Below, piece by piece: positions 53,398 to 62,477 of a DNA stretch of 64,000 nucleotides; the stretch's first letter is position 1; each line of letters begins with the position of its first letter. A model generated the notes under the pieces. The model did not search any database. It was not told the origin of the DNA and saw only the letters and a list, made by a program, of their open reading frames with translations. Position numbers and translations under genes: made by a program. Source of the DNA: Leptolyngbya sp. FACHB-261 (GTDB lineage Bacteria > Cyanobacteriota > Cyanobacteriia > FACHB-261); assembly GCF_014696065.1 (NCBI RefSeq), contig NZ_JACJPL010000031.1:62001-126000 (forward strand), given 5' to 3'.

Positions 53398-54516
53398 ATG
53401 AAGCTGAAGAATCTGACCGCCTTAGTCTTACCAGGCCTATTATGCTTGGCTTGTTCGCTCCCTGAGGAACGTTCTCTGGCTGAAGGCCATAAAAAGTCCG
53501 CATTGCCCGAACGGCCAGGAACAAGCCGCTATTCTCCAGATTCTATTCAAGTCAAACAGCTATTAGAAACCAAGCAATGTCAAGGCTGTCATCTAAGCGG
53601 CGCCGACTTGAGTGGCGCTAATTTACAAGGTGCAAATGTCTATGGCGCCGACTTGCGCGGAGCGAAATTAGATCAAGCTAACTTAAAAGGTGCAAATCTA
53701 ATTCAAGCAGATTTACGAGAAGCAAATCTTAGCCAAACCAATCTTCAACAGGCCAATCTGACAGGAGCTCAACTCAGTTGGCAACACCAGCAATCTGGCT
53801 CAGGGGAGCCAATCCGAACTAATCTGCAACGAGCAAATTTGAGCGGAGCGACTCTCGTTACTGCCTATCTAAGTGGAGCAGATTTAACCGGCGCTAATCT
53901 TCAAGGGGCTTATCTGCATGGCGCCAATTTAACCGGGGCAATCCTCAGCAAAGTTGACCTGGGTAAAGCGGATTTACTAGGCGTAAAACTAAATGGCGCA
54001 GATTTGAGTGGCGCTGATCTTAGAAGAGCCAACTTTGCACTGGCAAGTTTGCTGAAGGCTAACCTCAGTGGGGCTAATCTTCAAAAGGCCTATTTACATG
54101 CAGCTGCCTTGAATGAAGCAGATTTGAACCAAGCCAATTTAAACCAGACAGACTTAAGTGCCGCAGATTTAAGTGGGGCGAACCTTAGTAGGGTTAATCT
54201 CAGTGGAGCTAATCTCAAGCGAGCAAGCTTGGCTAAGGCAAACCTAAGCGGAGGAATTCTTCACCGCATCATTCTCCAGGGGGCTGATCTTAGCGAAGCC
54301 AATCTCACAGGAGCAGACTTGCGACAGGCAGACCTGCGACAGGCGTATTTCAATGGAGCGGATTTGAATCAGGTCAATTTGGATCGGGCAGACTTACGAG
54401 GTGCCAAATTAAGTGGGGCGAATTTAGACGGGGCCAAACCGGAAAGTGCAGTGGGTTACAACCAACCATTACTCTTCCCAACAGCCCAGGCTTCGCCACC
54501 GCAGCACTCACACTAG
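53398..54516 (+). CDS. Pentapeptide-repeat lipoprotein
   Basis: A 372-aa protein from ATG 53398 (GAGG 6 nt before). Lipoprotein signal with lipobox LLCLAC, then KQCQGCHLSGADLSGANLQG, a Cys pair that starts many cyanobacterial pentapeptide proteins. About 300 residues of A(D/N)LxX repeats form a right-handed quadrilateral helix (for example ANLTGADLRQADLRQAYFNG). An insertion (WQHQQSGSGEPIRT) breaks the helix around residue 140. Function is unknown; cyanobacteria have many such proteins in lumen or periplasm. Confidence 0.9.
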   Translation: MKLKNLTALVLPGLLCLACSLPEERSLAEGHKKSALPERPGTSRYSPDSIQVKQLLETKQCQGCHLSGADLSGANLQGANVYGADLRGAKLDQANLKGANLIQADLREANLSQTNLQQANLTGAQLSWQHQQSGSGEPIRTNLQRANLSGATLVTAYLSGADLTGANLQGAYLHGANLTGAILSKVDLGKADLLGVKLNGADLSGADLRRANFALASLLKANLSGANLQKAYLHAAALNEADLNQANLNQTDLSAADLSGANLSRVNLSGANLKRASLAKANLSGGILHRIILQGADLSEANLTGADLRQADLRQAYFNGADLNQVNLDRADLRGAKLSGANLDGAKPESAVGYNQPLLFPTAQASPPQHSH

Positions 54517-54647
54517 CAACCTAAACTAGTCGTGAAGCTGATGCCCTAAGTTAGCTGATGCCCTGAGTCAGTTGAAAGCTGAGCTTCGAGCACATCAGGC
54601 ACAGGTTTGAACTACGGTTAACGGCTCTCGACCTCTACTAACCGGTT

Positions 54648-54755
54648 CTGATACAGGTTGGTTCTGAAGCAGGAACAGAAGCTTAGGACTATAGGGGTTA
54701 GGCCCTAATCCTAATCTCCTCGTCCCTGCTAGGGCTCAGAACCAACCTGTATCAG
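54648..54755. repeat. 20-bp perfect inverted repeat enclosing structured 68-bp core
   Basis: The arm CTGATACAGGTTGGTTCTGA (54648-54667) is repeated exactly in inverse at 54736-54755. Immediately inside, AGCAGG (54668-54673) pairs with CCTGCT (54725-54730), and GGTTAGG pairs with CCTAATCC in the core. It lies between the pentapeptide gene and ndhO. No transposase. It could be a mobile-type palindromic element (MITE/REP-like) or a structured RNA/terminator. Confidence 0.75.
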
Positions 54756-54791
54756 CCAAAACTAGACTCAGCTTGCGGCTGGTATCCAGCT

Positions 54792-55004
54792 TTAGACTGC
54801 TTCCAATTGGCCTTCCTGCAACCAAACGGGCGGCGTAGGCACTACACCGAATTTGACCAGAACATAATCGCCGCGAAGATCGAGAACCTCACCGCGCGAA
54901 TTGAAGAGGTAGGGAGGCCAACGAGGATCGCTAGCCTGAGCTTCTAGGCTGCCATCTAGCTTCTCGCGAACCGCTCGAACCATGTCACCTTTCTTAAACG
55001 CCAT
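54792..55004 (-). CDS. ndhO: NAD(P)H-quinone oxidoreductase subunit O
   Basis: A 70-aa protein, [16 protein letters not shown] to [30 protein letters not shown] matches NdhO, a small SH3-like peripheral subunit of cyanobacterial NDH-1 that tunes cyclic electron flow. It is the last gene of the psaE-mutM-ndhO run on the minus strand, 54 bp after mutM. Confidence 0.93.
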   Translation of the reverse strand: MAFKKGDMVRAVREKLDGSLEAQASDPRWPPYLFNSRGEVLDLRGDYVLVKFGVVPTPPVWLQEGQLEAV

Positions 55005-55058
55005 AGGAAGTGTCTGCGAGTTCTCTCATTGTCTTGCTTGCATTGTAGAGCTCAATCT

Positions 55059-55919
55059 CTAACGCTTCGTTCCAGCAGGGGCTTGGCAAGTCGGACAGAA
55101 GTGAGTGGAGCGACCAGCCAACTTAATTCGAGCGACTGGTGTACCACAGGTAGGGCAAGGGGCTCCGGTGCGCCGAAACACCTGAGCCCCGTCCAAGTAA
55201 TTGCCCAACACTCCCTGCACATTCTGAAAGTTGCTGAAGCTGCTGCCACCTGAATTGATGCCTGCCTGCAAAACTGAGCGCACCGCTTTCTGCAACCGAG
55301 CGGCTTGCTCAGGTGTAATCTGGCTTCCTGGTAGCGTAGGCGATAGTCCTGCCGTAAATAGCGCCTCGTCAGCGTAGATATTGCCAACTCCTGCCACCAA
55401 CTCCTGATCCAGCAGCGCACTTTTGAGCGGGCGCTGCCGCCGATGCAGGGCTGTGTACAAATAGTCAGAGGAAAATGCCTCGGAAAAGGGTTCGGGTCCC
55501 AACTTTTGCAACCCTGTGATCACCTTTTCTGGTGGACAATCTGGTGGTACTGCCCACATGCGCCCAAAAGTCCGTGTATCGCTAAAGCGCAGTTCGTCCC
55601 CTCCATCTAGAAACAAGCGGATACGAGTGTGAATCGAGGGCGGACCTTCGGGTTTGAACCACAAGCTACCGGTCATGCGCAGGTGGATTCCCAGCCAACC
55701 TGCTGCTACCTGCTCTCGGGCTAGCTGCCCCAGCAAGTACTTGCCCCGCCGCTGCCAATCGACAAGGGTCGTTCCACGCAAAGCCGTAACAAAATCGGTC
55801 GGAGACTCAGGGTAGGCTACCGAGCGCGCTAAAAGCACGTCTGCCCCTTGAATCTGCCGACCGTTTAGAGCGTGAGCTAAGCCACGCCGAACTGTTTCAA
55901 CTTCAGGAAGTTCAGGCAA
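55059..55919 (-). CDS. mutM: Formamidopyrimidine-DNA glycosylase
   Basis: A 286-aa Fpg protein. The N-terminal PELPEVETVRRGL provides the catalytic Pro-Glu. Lys in GKYLLGQL, and the C-terminal zinc finger CPTCGTPVARIKLAGRSTHF plus CPTCQ complete it. It removes 8-oxoguanine. Only 17 bp separate it from psaE upstream, so it is co-transcribed; psaE next to mutM recurs in cyanobacteria. Confidence 0.95.
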   Translation of the reverse strand: MPELPEVETVRRGLAHALNGRQIQGADVLLARSVAYPESPTDFVTALRGTTLVDWQRRGKYLLGQLAREQVAAGWLGIHLRMTGSLWFKPEGPPSIHTRIRLFLDGGDELRFSDTRTFGRMWAVPPDCPPEKVITGLQKLGPEPFSEAFSSDYLYTALHRRQRPLKSALLDQELVAGVGNIYADEALFTAGLSPTLPGSQITPEQAARLQKAVRSVLQAGINSGGSSFSNFQNVQGVLGNYLDGAQVFRRTGAPCPTCGTPVARIKLAGRSTHFCPTCQAPAGTKR

Positions 55920-55936
55920 GACCGAAAAGAGACAGT

Positions 55937-56308
55937 TTAGGTTTCAGTGCCCTGGTTAGGATTACCAGGCTTGGATTGATCGCCCCGCTGAGGCTGGCCC
56001 TCGGCTTGAGCGGTTTTCTTCATATCACTGGGGATGCCTGCACCCGTGGTACGAGTTCTCTCGTCGAGAGTGGTTTGTTTACCTTTCTCAACGTTGGAGA
56101 TCGCCTTTTTAGAGGGAGGAGCAACTTCTTCAACCTCAGCGAGGGCAAAGTTGTTGGTATTAACGCCAGCATAATTAACGTTGTCAAAGCGGACGATCAC
56201 GGGGTAAAGAATGCCGCTCTGGTCAACAGAAGCAACAATTCCAGTGCCCCGGTACCAGTAGGATTCCGGGCGCAGAACCCGGACCTTAGATCCACGTTGG
56301 ACAGCCAT
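55937..56308 (-). CDS. psaE: Photosystem I subunit IV (PsaE) with extended C-terminus
   Basis: A 123-aa protein. Residues 1-62 are canonical PsaE ([53 protein letters not shown]), an SH3-like stromal subunit that helps ferredoxin docking and cyclic flow. Typical PsaE ends near residue 65-75. Here about 60 hydrophilic residues follow (from [14 protein letters not shown] to NPNQGTET), rich in Lys, Thr, Gln, Gly and probably disordered. GAGGA lies 6 nt before the ATG. First gene of psaE-mutM-ndhO. Confidence 0.93.
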   Translation of the reverse strand: MAVQRGSKVRVLRPESYWYRGTGIVASVDQSGILYPVIVRFDNVNYAGVNTNNFALAEVEEVAPPSKKAISNVEKGKQTTLDERTRTTGAGIPSDMKKTAQAEGQPQRGDQSKPGNPNQGTET

Positions 56309-56775
56309 GCAATATCCTCGCTTTCGTTGAATTTTTCAGTATTGCAATCTGCTCCTCAGCCTACAGTCAGTTGATCAGGGCTGTCTATTGAAGCCCGATT
56401 AAGTTTTGTAGCCCAAAGCGTTTACGCCAGCTTTACACAAGCTTCATAAAGCTGATTGCAACTTCCGCAGCGGACTTAAGCAGGCTTTGGCCACGAATCA
56501 GTGATCCCCACGAAAACAGGTTTTTCCGTAAATGCTCTAGACCCGGTTGAGCCTTAGGGTTCAGCAAACGAATGCTGCTGCCTCTGTTTTTGCTCCCTGC
56601 ATAAAGCCAGAATACCGCTCCTTCATAGGAGCTAGGGCGAGTACGAAGATTTGGCGAAATCCACTGAGAACCCTACACGCTCCGTAGGTTACGCACCTAG
56701 TATTACGGATGGGTCATACGCATTTGTACTGAAAGTCTCTTCAAGTCCTACGTAGTCCCGGTTTGTCTAAGTGCC
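56309..56775. other. Intergenic region (467 bp) between psaE and sugar transferase
   Basis: No gene supported. Upstream of psaE, plus-strand GTTTACGCCAGCTTTACA (about 56419-56436) has two TTTAC elements 11 bp apart, loosely like the RpaB HLR1 site but with wrong spacing. The rest must carry divergent promoters. Confidence 0.35.
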
Positions 56776-57498
56776 ATGATGCTTTCATCCCAAGGTCTCA
56801 TCCAAAACCCTAAAGTTAAGCTAACTCAGGGGTCAGTAGGGTTCTCAAGCAACGACAACCGCTCGGTTGTTGTCGTGCCGGACCTCACTGCTCATCCCTC
56901 AGCCTACAGTCTGTTCAAGCGGGGGCTAGACATTGTCGGCTCGCTGGTCGGACTGCTGATTTTGGGCCTGGTCTTGATTCCTGTGGCGATTGCCATTCGC
57001 TTAGACAGCCCCGGTCCCATCTTCTTCGGCCAAGAGCGCTTCGGGCTCCAAGGTAAACCCTTTACCGTTTGGAAGCTGCGTTCAATGGTGCCTGAAGCTG
57101 ATGCTTTGAAGCACCAAGTCGAGAACCAGGCTAAAGGGTTGCTCTTCAAGAACGAGAATGACCCTCGTATTACTCGGGTGGGCCGCTTCCTGCGCCGTAC
57201 CAGCCTGGATGAGTTGCCCCAATTCTGGAATGTGCTGCGCGGTGACATGAGTTTAGTGGGCACTCGCCCGCCCACCCGTGACGAAGTGAGCCGCTACCAG
57301 CCCCATCACTGGCAGCGTCTGAACGTAAAGCCTGGGATTACTGGCGAATGGCAGGCCCACGGTCGCTCTTCCATCAAAGACTTTGAGGAAGTAGTGCGCT
57401 TAGACCTGCGCTATCAGCAGAACTGGCACCCGTTCTACGACGTCAGCCTACTGCTGAAGACGATTCAGGTGGTTCTTAACCGCAGCGGAGCCTGCTAG
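56776..57498 (+). CDS. Polyprenyl-phosphate sugar-1-phosphate transferase (WcaJ/EpsL-type)
   Basis: A 240-aa phosphoglycosyltransferase. One hydrophobic hairpin (DIVGSLVGLLILGLVLIPVA) anchors it; then DSPGPIFFGQERFGLQGKPF, WKLRSM, DPRITRVGRFLRRTSLDELP and LVGTRPP are the complete catalytic signature, including the Asp-Glu (DE) dyad in SLDELPQ. It starts glycan assembly by moving a sugar phosphate onto undecaprenyl phosphate. It may be the priming enzyme for the exopolysaccharide locus at 7-16 kb, although far away. Confidence 0.9.
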   Translation: MMLSSQGLIQNPKVKLTQGSVGFSSNDNRSVVVVPDLTAHPSAYSLFKRGLDIVGSLVGLLILGLVLIPVAIAIRLDSPGPIFFGQERFGLQGKPFTVWKLRSMVPEADALKHQVENQAKGLLFKNENDPRITRVGRFLRRTSLDELPQFWNVLRGDMSLVGTRPPTRDEVSRYQPHHWQRLNVKPGITGEWQAHGRSSIKDFEEVVRLDLRYQQNWHPFYDVSLLLKTIQVVLNRSGAC

Positions 57499-57510
57499 TT
57501 GGCTCAGCAG

Positions 57511-57539
57511 AGCGGCATGGGGGGCCACCCAATGCCGCT
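57511..57539. terminator. Hairpin after the sugar transferase gene
   Basis: AGCGGCAT (57511-57518) pairs with ATGCCGCT (57532-57539) with a G/C-rich inner pairing (GGGG/CCC). It sits between the convergent sugar transferase and HINT genes. Confidence 0.6.
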
Positions 57540-57553
57540 CAACCCAATGCTGC

Positions 57554-57937
<384 letters not shown>

Positions 57938-58024
57938 CTAGCGGCTCAGGCATGTGCAGATCGTGAAGAACCCGTACAATGGGCCATACAAAAAACCTGC
58001 ACGTCGTTTTGCGAGGAGCCATTA

Positions 58025-58771
58025 ATGCCCATCCATCCTGGCCTGCTAGCAGCTTTTGAGCGTCGTCAGGCGCTGAAGATTATCAGTGGTCTGAATAATT
58101 TCGATGCAGAGCGAGTTCGGGCCGTGGTCCGGGCTGCCGAACGCGGTGGAGCGACCTTCGTCGATATTGCCGCTGATCCAGCCTTGGTGCATTTAGCTCG
58201 AACTGAGACCCAGTTGCCGATTTGTATATCAGCAGTGGAACCGGAGCAGTTAGCCCAAGGCATTGCTGCCGGTGCCGACCTCGCTGAAATTGGCAACTTC
58301 GACTGCTTTTATGCCCAAGGTCGAACCTTCAGCGCTGCCGAAGTCCTTGACCTAACCCGTCGCAGCCGAGCACTGCTCGGCGCGCAGGTAACCCTCTCGG
58401 TCACCGTGCCCCACTTGCTACCCCTCGACCAGCAAGCTGACTTGGCTGAACAGCTCGCAGCAGCTGGCGCTGATCTAATCCAAACCGAAGGCGGCACTAG
58501 CAGCCAGCCGCTACACAGTGGCATTCTGGGCTTGATTGAGAAAGCAGCACCCACACTGGCAGCAGCCGCGGAGATTAGCCGCGCTGTCTCTGTTCCTGTC
58601 CTCTGCGCTTCTGGCCTGTCTAGCATTACCGCACCGATGGCCATTGCTGCTGGTGCCTCCGGGGTCGGCGTGGGTTCAGCCATCAACCAACTCGATAGCG
58701 AGCTGGCCATGATTGCCGTAGTGCGCAGCCTGGTAGAGTCGCTGGCGCATCCAGTCCAGGTTGTCCGCTAG
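58025..58771 (+). CDS. ycf23: DUF561/Ycf23 family protein
   Basis: A 248-aa TIM-barrel-like protein. ATG 58025 has GAGGAG upstream; a longer frame to 57917 is not needed. LKIISGLNNFDAERVRAVVR, GGATFVDIAADPALV, GADLAEIGNFDCFYAQG and GVGVGSAINQL match the cyanobacterial/plastid Ycf23 (DUF561) family. Function is unknown. Confidence 0.87.
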   Translation: MPIHPGLLAAFERRQALKIISGLNNFDAERVRAVVRAAERGGATFVDIAADPALVHLARTETQLPICISAVEPEQLAQGIAAGADLAEIGNFDCFYAQGRTFSAAEVLDLTRRSRALLGAQVTLSVTVPHLLPLDQQADLAEQLAAAGADLIQTEGGTSSQPLHSGILGLIEKAAPTLAAAAEISRAVSVPVLCASGLSSITAPMAIAAGASGVGVGSAINQLDSELAMIAVVRSLVESLAHPVQVVR

Positions 58772-58808
58772 TTCGCGGTAACTAACGTTCGGGCAACCGG
58801 TAGCAAAG

Positions 58809-58864
58809 AGCTTAATGAGGGGATAGGGGTGTCATATTTGCGGCCCTATCCCCTCTATTAAGCT
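58809..58864. terminator. Strong bidirectional hairpin between ycf23 and proA
   Basis: AGCTTAATGAGGGGATAGGG (58809-58828) pairs with its complement at 58844-58864 with one bulged base. It separates convergent ycf23 and proA. Confidence 0.85.
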
Positions 58865-58885
58865 GAGATTCAACTGAAGCCTCAT

Positions 58886-60169
58886 CTAATCCATGTTGCC
58901 GTTGCCTTGAACCAGTTGTTTGACCGTAGTTAACTCTTCCAAACCGATAGGACCTGCCTGGGTTGGCCGTCGCAGATTTGAGTTAGCACGACCTTTACGA
59001 CTAGCCATGCCCAGTCGTACTGTGCCCCCTGGTCCTGTGTTGCGCAAAAATCGAGGACTGGCATTCACCCAGACAGAGGCACTGTTCACCTCACTGGCGA
59101 AGCGCTGGCTCTCCCGATAGGAGTCGGTCACAATACTATCGGCATGGCCGTTGCTGTTGCGGTTGATCCAGGCGATGGCATCTCCTAGATCGGCTATGCA
59201 GCGAAAAGCGACAACTCGGTTCAAGTAGGGTTTATCCCATTCCCCATCTTCAACCAGCTTGACCCCTGGATAGCGCTCAGCAATGATTGGGCCACCACGC
59301 ACCTCAAGCCCTCGGCCCTCTAGTAAGCGTCGCAAATCGCTAAAGCCCACCTCTAGAGCCTGGGGATGAATGAGGACTTTCTCGATGGCATTGACTGGGT
59401 CAGGTTCGCTGCGGTAGCTATCCAGAATAATCTGGGCGGCCAATTGAATCGAGGCCGAAGCTGCAATGTAGAGATAGCAGTTGCCCAAGGCTGGCGTGAG
59501 AACGGGCACTGTGGCCTGCCGAGCCACTTGTTGTACTAAGCTAGGCCGACCGTAGGGGATCACCAAGTCCAGATAGCGGTCTTGCGTGGCTAGTTCCTGA
59601 ACCAATTCTCCTCGGTCAGAGGGGACCTGCTCCAGGCAACCCTCGGGCAGATTGGCACGGTCAAGCGCAGCCTGTATTGCCTGAACGATTGCTGTGCTGG
59701 AATGGCTAGTTTCGCTGCTGCCCTTCAGGACTAAGCTATTACCTGATTTGATACACAGCCCTGCTGCTACCACGATCAGATCAGGAAATGCCTCGTAAAC
59801 TAAACCTACTACGCCCAAGGGGATGCGCCGCTGACTGAGCAGATAACCCTCCGGGTGGGCCCGTCCTGCCTCAGTCCGCCCTAGCGGATCAACAGCTTCT
59901 ACCAAACGGTGCAAACACTCGACAGCCGCAGTTAAACGCTCCGGGGTCAACTTCAGCCAGTCGATCACCAACTCGGGAATAGCCAGTTCACGGCTGATTT
60001 CCAAATCCAGGGTGTTACATTCCAGAATCTCATTTTGGCGCTGCCGTAGGGTCTCAGCCATCAGGAGCAGTGCGTGATTACGCACTGCTCCTGATGCAGC
60101 TGCCAAATAAGAAGAAGCACGTTGGGCTTGGCGAACAGCAACGGTTAGATCGAAAGTGTCGGCACTCAT
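58886..60169 (-). CDS. proA: Glutamate-5-semialdehyde dehydrogenase
   Basis: A 427-aa aldehyde dehydrogenase-superfamily enzyme. RRIPLGVVGLVYEAFPDLIV, GNSLVLKGSSETSHSS, VIPYGRPSLVQQVA and VNASPRFL match gamma-glutamyl-phosphate reductase (ProA), second step of proline synthesis. In cyanobacterial ProA the usual catalytic Cys region appears as DPVNAIEKVLIH; the Cys is replaced by Val-Asn here (typical ProA has DSxCNAxE), which is worth checking. ATG 60169 is used; a TTG two codons earlier is in frame. Confidence 0.85.
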   Translation of the reverse strand: MSADTFDLTVAVRQAQRASSYLAAASGAVRNHALLLMAETLRQRQNEILECNTLDLEISRELAIPELVIDWLKLTPERLTAAVECLHRLVEAVDPLGRTEAGRAHPEGYLLSQRRIPLGVVGLVYEAFPDLIVVAAGLCIKSGNSLVLKGSSETSHSSTAIVQAIQAALDRANLPEGCLEQVPSDRGELVQELATQDRYLDLVIPYGRPSLVQQVARQATVPVLTPALGNCYLYIAASASIQLAAQIILDSYRSEPDPVNAIEKVLIHPQALEVGFSDLRRLLEGRGLEVRGGPIIAERYPGVKLVEDGEWDKPYLNRVVAFRCIADLGDAIAWINRNSNGHADSIVTDSYRESQRFASEVNSASVWVNASPRFLRNTGPGGTVRLGMASRKGRANSNLRRPTQAGPIGLEELTTVKQLVQGNGNMD

Positions 60170-60252
60170 AATCAATCAGGTCATGGCCCTCATTCACAGC
60201 CCAGGTCAAAGCCCAAGACACCAGGCTGCCGCTTAGGGGAGCCTAACTTAGA

Positions 60253-60669
60253 CTAACTGCGTCGTCGCAGGGCCAGCCAAACCATCACTACCAGGATGAC
60301 CACTAGCATCAGCGTGACCACGGACCACAAGATCATCTGTGGTTCCAGGGAAACCTGCAAGGCCAAAGTTAGCCATAACAGGAGCAGGGGCGCTAGCACG
60401 AAGGTCATGGCAAGGGTGAGATAGTTCTCACCCAAACCGCGATTGACTGCGCTCCATTGATGCCCAGTCCAATGCCAGGCCCGCTTGTAGGGATAGCTAG
60501 TAGACAGTTGCTCTAGGGAGTAACCTCCCTCTTCCACAACGAAGATTTGCTGACAACGCTCGCAGCCAAAGGCCTCTGTCAAGGCAATAGGCACGATTTG
60601 CCCACGCCGACGACAGGGGCAAGGATAGGACGTTGTCAGCTCTATTTTCTGGACCTTCTGAGGTTGCAC
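60253..60669 (-). CDS. Conserved zinc-ribbon membrane protein, unknown function
   Basis: A 138-aa protein starting GTG 60669. Four Cys in YPCPCRRRGQIVPIA and FGCERCQQIF form a zinc ribbon. Two TM helices follow (LAMTFVLAPLLLLWLTLALQ and MILWSVVTLMLVVILVVMVW). I recognise it as a cyanobacterial hypothetical without assigned function. Confidence 0.75.
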   Translation of the reverse strand: MQPQKVQKIELTTSYPCPCRRRGQIVPIALTEAFGCERCQQIFVVEEGGYSLEQLSTSYPYKRAWHWTGHQWSAVNRGLGENYLTLAMTFVLAPLLLLWLTLALQVSLEPQMILWSVVTLMLVVILVVMVWLALRRRS

Positions 60670-60830
60670 AAGCCAGATGGGGGGGTAGAGAGCGCAGACC
60701 TCTCATCTCTGAGAAACATGCTAGCGCCGAACTCTCTGTCTGAGCAGAATCTGTTTGAGCATAAGCTAAATGCCAAACAGCCTACAGAGGTTGAATACAC
60801 CTCTCATATAGATTCCAAGAATCTGAGAAT

Positions 60831-61154
60831 CTACAGATCGGGATTGGCTTCAGGACGGCGCTTGTGGATTTGCTCAGCCTCTGGGCAGTCATCAGAAACT
60901 AAGATTTCGTTGCCAGCCATGTTGCCCTTAGGAACAACTGAGAGTTTCTGGGTCACAGCGCCAATGCTCTCCAGGCGAACCATTTCCTCCCAGGCGCAGA
61001 TCTCTTCTTCGTCTTCAGTCTCATAGCGTAGGGTGACGACGTCGCCCTCAATATCCAGGATGCGAGCTCGCTCTAGCCAACGTCCTTGATCACGCAGGTA
61101 AATCCATACATCGCTCCCGTCGCGGCAGAGTTGATAAATCTTGCGGTGTAGCAT
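60831..61154 (-). CDS. DUF6679-type cyanobacterial protein
   Basis: A 107-aa soluble acidic protein. ATG 61154 has GAGGAG 8 nt upstream. LHRKIYQLCRDGSDVWIYLR, RARILDIEGDVVTLRYETED and WEEMVRLESIGAVTQKL are conserved in cyanobacteria. The beta-rich core resembles an SH3-like barrel. I believe this is DUF6679, from memory; function unknown. Confidence 0.72.
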   Translation of the reverse strand: MLHRKIYQLCRDGSDVWIYLRDQGRWLERARILDIEGDVVTLRYETEDEEEICAWEEMVRLESIGAVTQKLSVVPKGNMAGNEILVSDDCPEAEQIHKRRPEANPDL

Positions 61155-61484
61155 GCTCGCTGTCTCCTCTCGAATCAATCTCTGGACGGGCGGTCCTGCC
61201 TTCAGGAGCGCACTCTAGACGGGAACTTTGGCAAGGGATAAACAAACGAAAGTTCCCTCTTATTCAGTTTGTTCATCAATTCTAGCGATTGTTTCCTTCG
61301 GTTTACGGCCTTCTTCGGGATCTACGCAAGATGTCGTTCCTTCCTTTACAAAACCTTTGCTAACCAAAAGGGGTGACTACGCAGCTCTACTGTCAATTTG
61401 GCTCCCTTTGCGCCAAGTCTCTGGGCGGGATCGATTTCTGATAAGCTTTTAGCAAAAGTTAAGATTTCTATCACCATCCCTCCC
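61155..61484. other. Intergenic region (330 bp) before the Ycf39-like gene
   Basis: No gene. GGGAACTTT (61221-61229) pairs with AAAGTTCCC (61249-61257). The divergent promoters of the DUF6679 and Ycf39-like genes should be here; an ATG at 61398 upstream of the preferred start is probably not used. Confidence 0.45.
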
Positions 61485-62438
61485 ATGAGCTTATTAATTG
61501 TGGGTGCCACCGGCACGTTAGGAAGACAGGTAGCCCGTCGGGCTCTGGACGAGGGATATACCGTTCGCTGTCTGACCCGCAATGCGAAAAGGGCTGCTTT
61601 TTTGCGGGAGTGGGGAGCTGAGCTGGTCTATGGAGACCTTTGCAAGCCCGAAACGCTGAGCGAGGCACTGGAAGGGATTACTGCGGTAATTGATGCCGCT
61701 ACAGCTCGTGCCACCGATAGTCTCAGCATTCGCCAAGTGGATTGGGAGGGCAAGGTCGCTCTGATTAAAGCGGCAGCTGAGGCTAAAGTTGAGCGCTTCC
61801 TCTTTTTCTCGATTTTGGGTGCTGAGCTTTACCCCAATGTGCCTCTCATGGATATCAAAGCCTGCACCGAGAAATATCTGGCTCAGTCGGGCTTGAACTA
61901 CACAATTCTCAGCCCGTGTGGCTTTTTGCAAGGCTTAATCGGCCAGTACGCAATTCCTATTCTGGAGAATCAAACCGTCTGGGTAACTGGCGAAGCTTCT
62001 CCGATTGCCTACATGGATACTCAGGACATCGCCCGTTTCGCCATTACTGCCTTGGGAAGTCCCAATGCAGCGCATCAACGCCTGCCCTTAGCGGGGCCAA
62101 GGGCTTGGGGACCTTATGAGATTATTCGGCTATGCGAACGGCTTTCGGGCCGTCAAGCGCGCATTAGCCGAATGCCGGTCGGCCTGCTCCGCAGCGTCCG
62201 CAAAGTAGCTCGCTTCTTTCAATGGGGTTGGAACTTATCGGACCGGCTAGCATTCACAGAAGTTCTGGCGAGTGGCAAACCTCTGGACGCTGAGATGGCC
62301 ACGGTCTATGAGGTTCTAGATATTCCACCCGAGAGTGTTACGACCCTGGAGAGCTACTTGCAGGAATATTTTGCCCGCATCCTCAAAAAGCTCAAGGAGC
62401 TGGACTACAAAGAACCTGTCATCAAAACCAGTTTTTAG
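61485..62438 (+). CDS. ycf39: Ycf39/HCF244-like NAD(P)-binding assembly factor
   Basis: A 317-aa atypical SDR. ATG 61485 opens MSLLIVGATGTLGRQVARRA, the NAD(P) site GATGTLGRQ. DGYTVRCLTRN-like segment, FFSILGAELYPNVPLMDIKA, YTILSPCGFLQGLIGQYAIP and the extended C-terminus match the Ycf39 family. In Synechocystis Ycf39 works with Hlips in early photosystem II assembly and chlorophyll delivery. Paralogues exist, so orthology is likely but not certain. Confidence 0.85.
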   Translation: MSLLIVGATGTLGRQVARRALDEGYTVRCLTRNAKRAAFLREWGAELVYGDLCKPETLSEALEGITAVIDAATARATDSLSIRQVDWEGKVALIKAAAEAKVERFLFFSILGAELYPNVPLMDIKACTEKYLAQSGLNYTILSPCGFLQGLIGQYAIPILENQTVWVTGEASPIAYMDTQDIARFAITALGSPNAAHQRLPLAGPRAWGPYEIIRLCERLSGRQARISRMPVGLLRSVRKVARFFQWGWNLSDRLAFTEVLASGKPLDAEMATVYEVLDIPPESVTTLESYLQEYFARILKKLKELDYKEPVIKTSF

Positions 62439-62477
62439 AGAGGCGAGGCGCTGGGCTGTACCTTTTCGAGGGTGTTG

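Noticed and set aside
56410-56440. HLR1 (RpaB) site upstream of psaE
   Set aside because: Two TTTAC elements are present but 11 bp apart and imperfect; the consensus requires two 8-bp repeats with a 2-bp gap.
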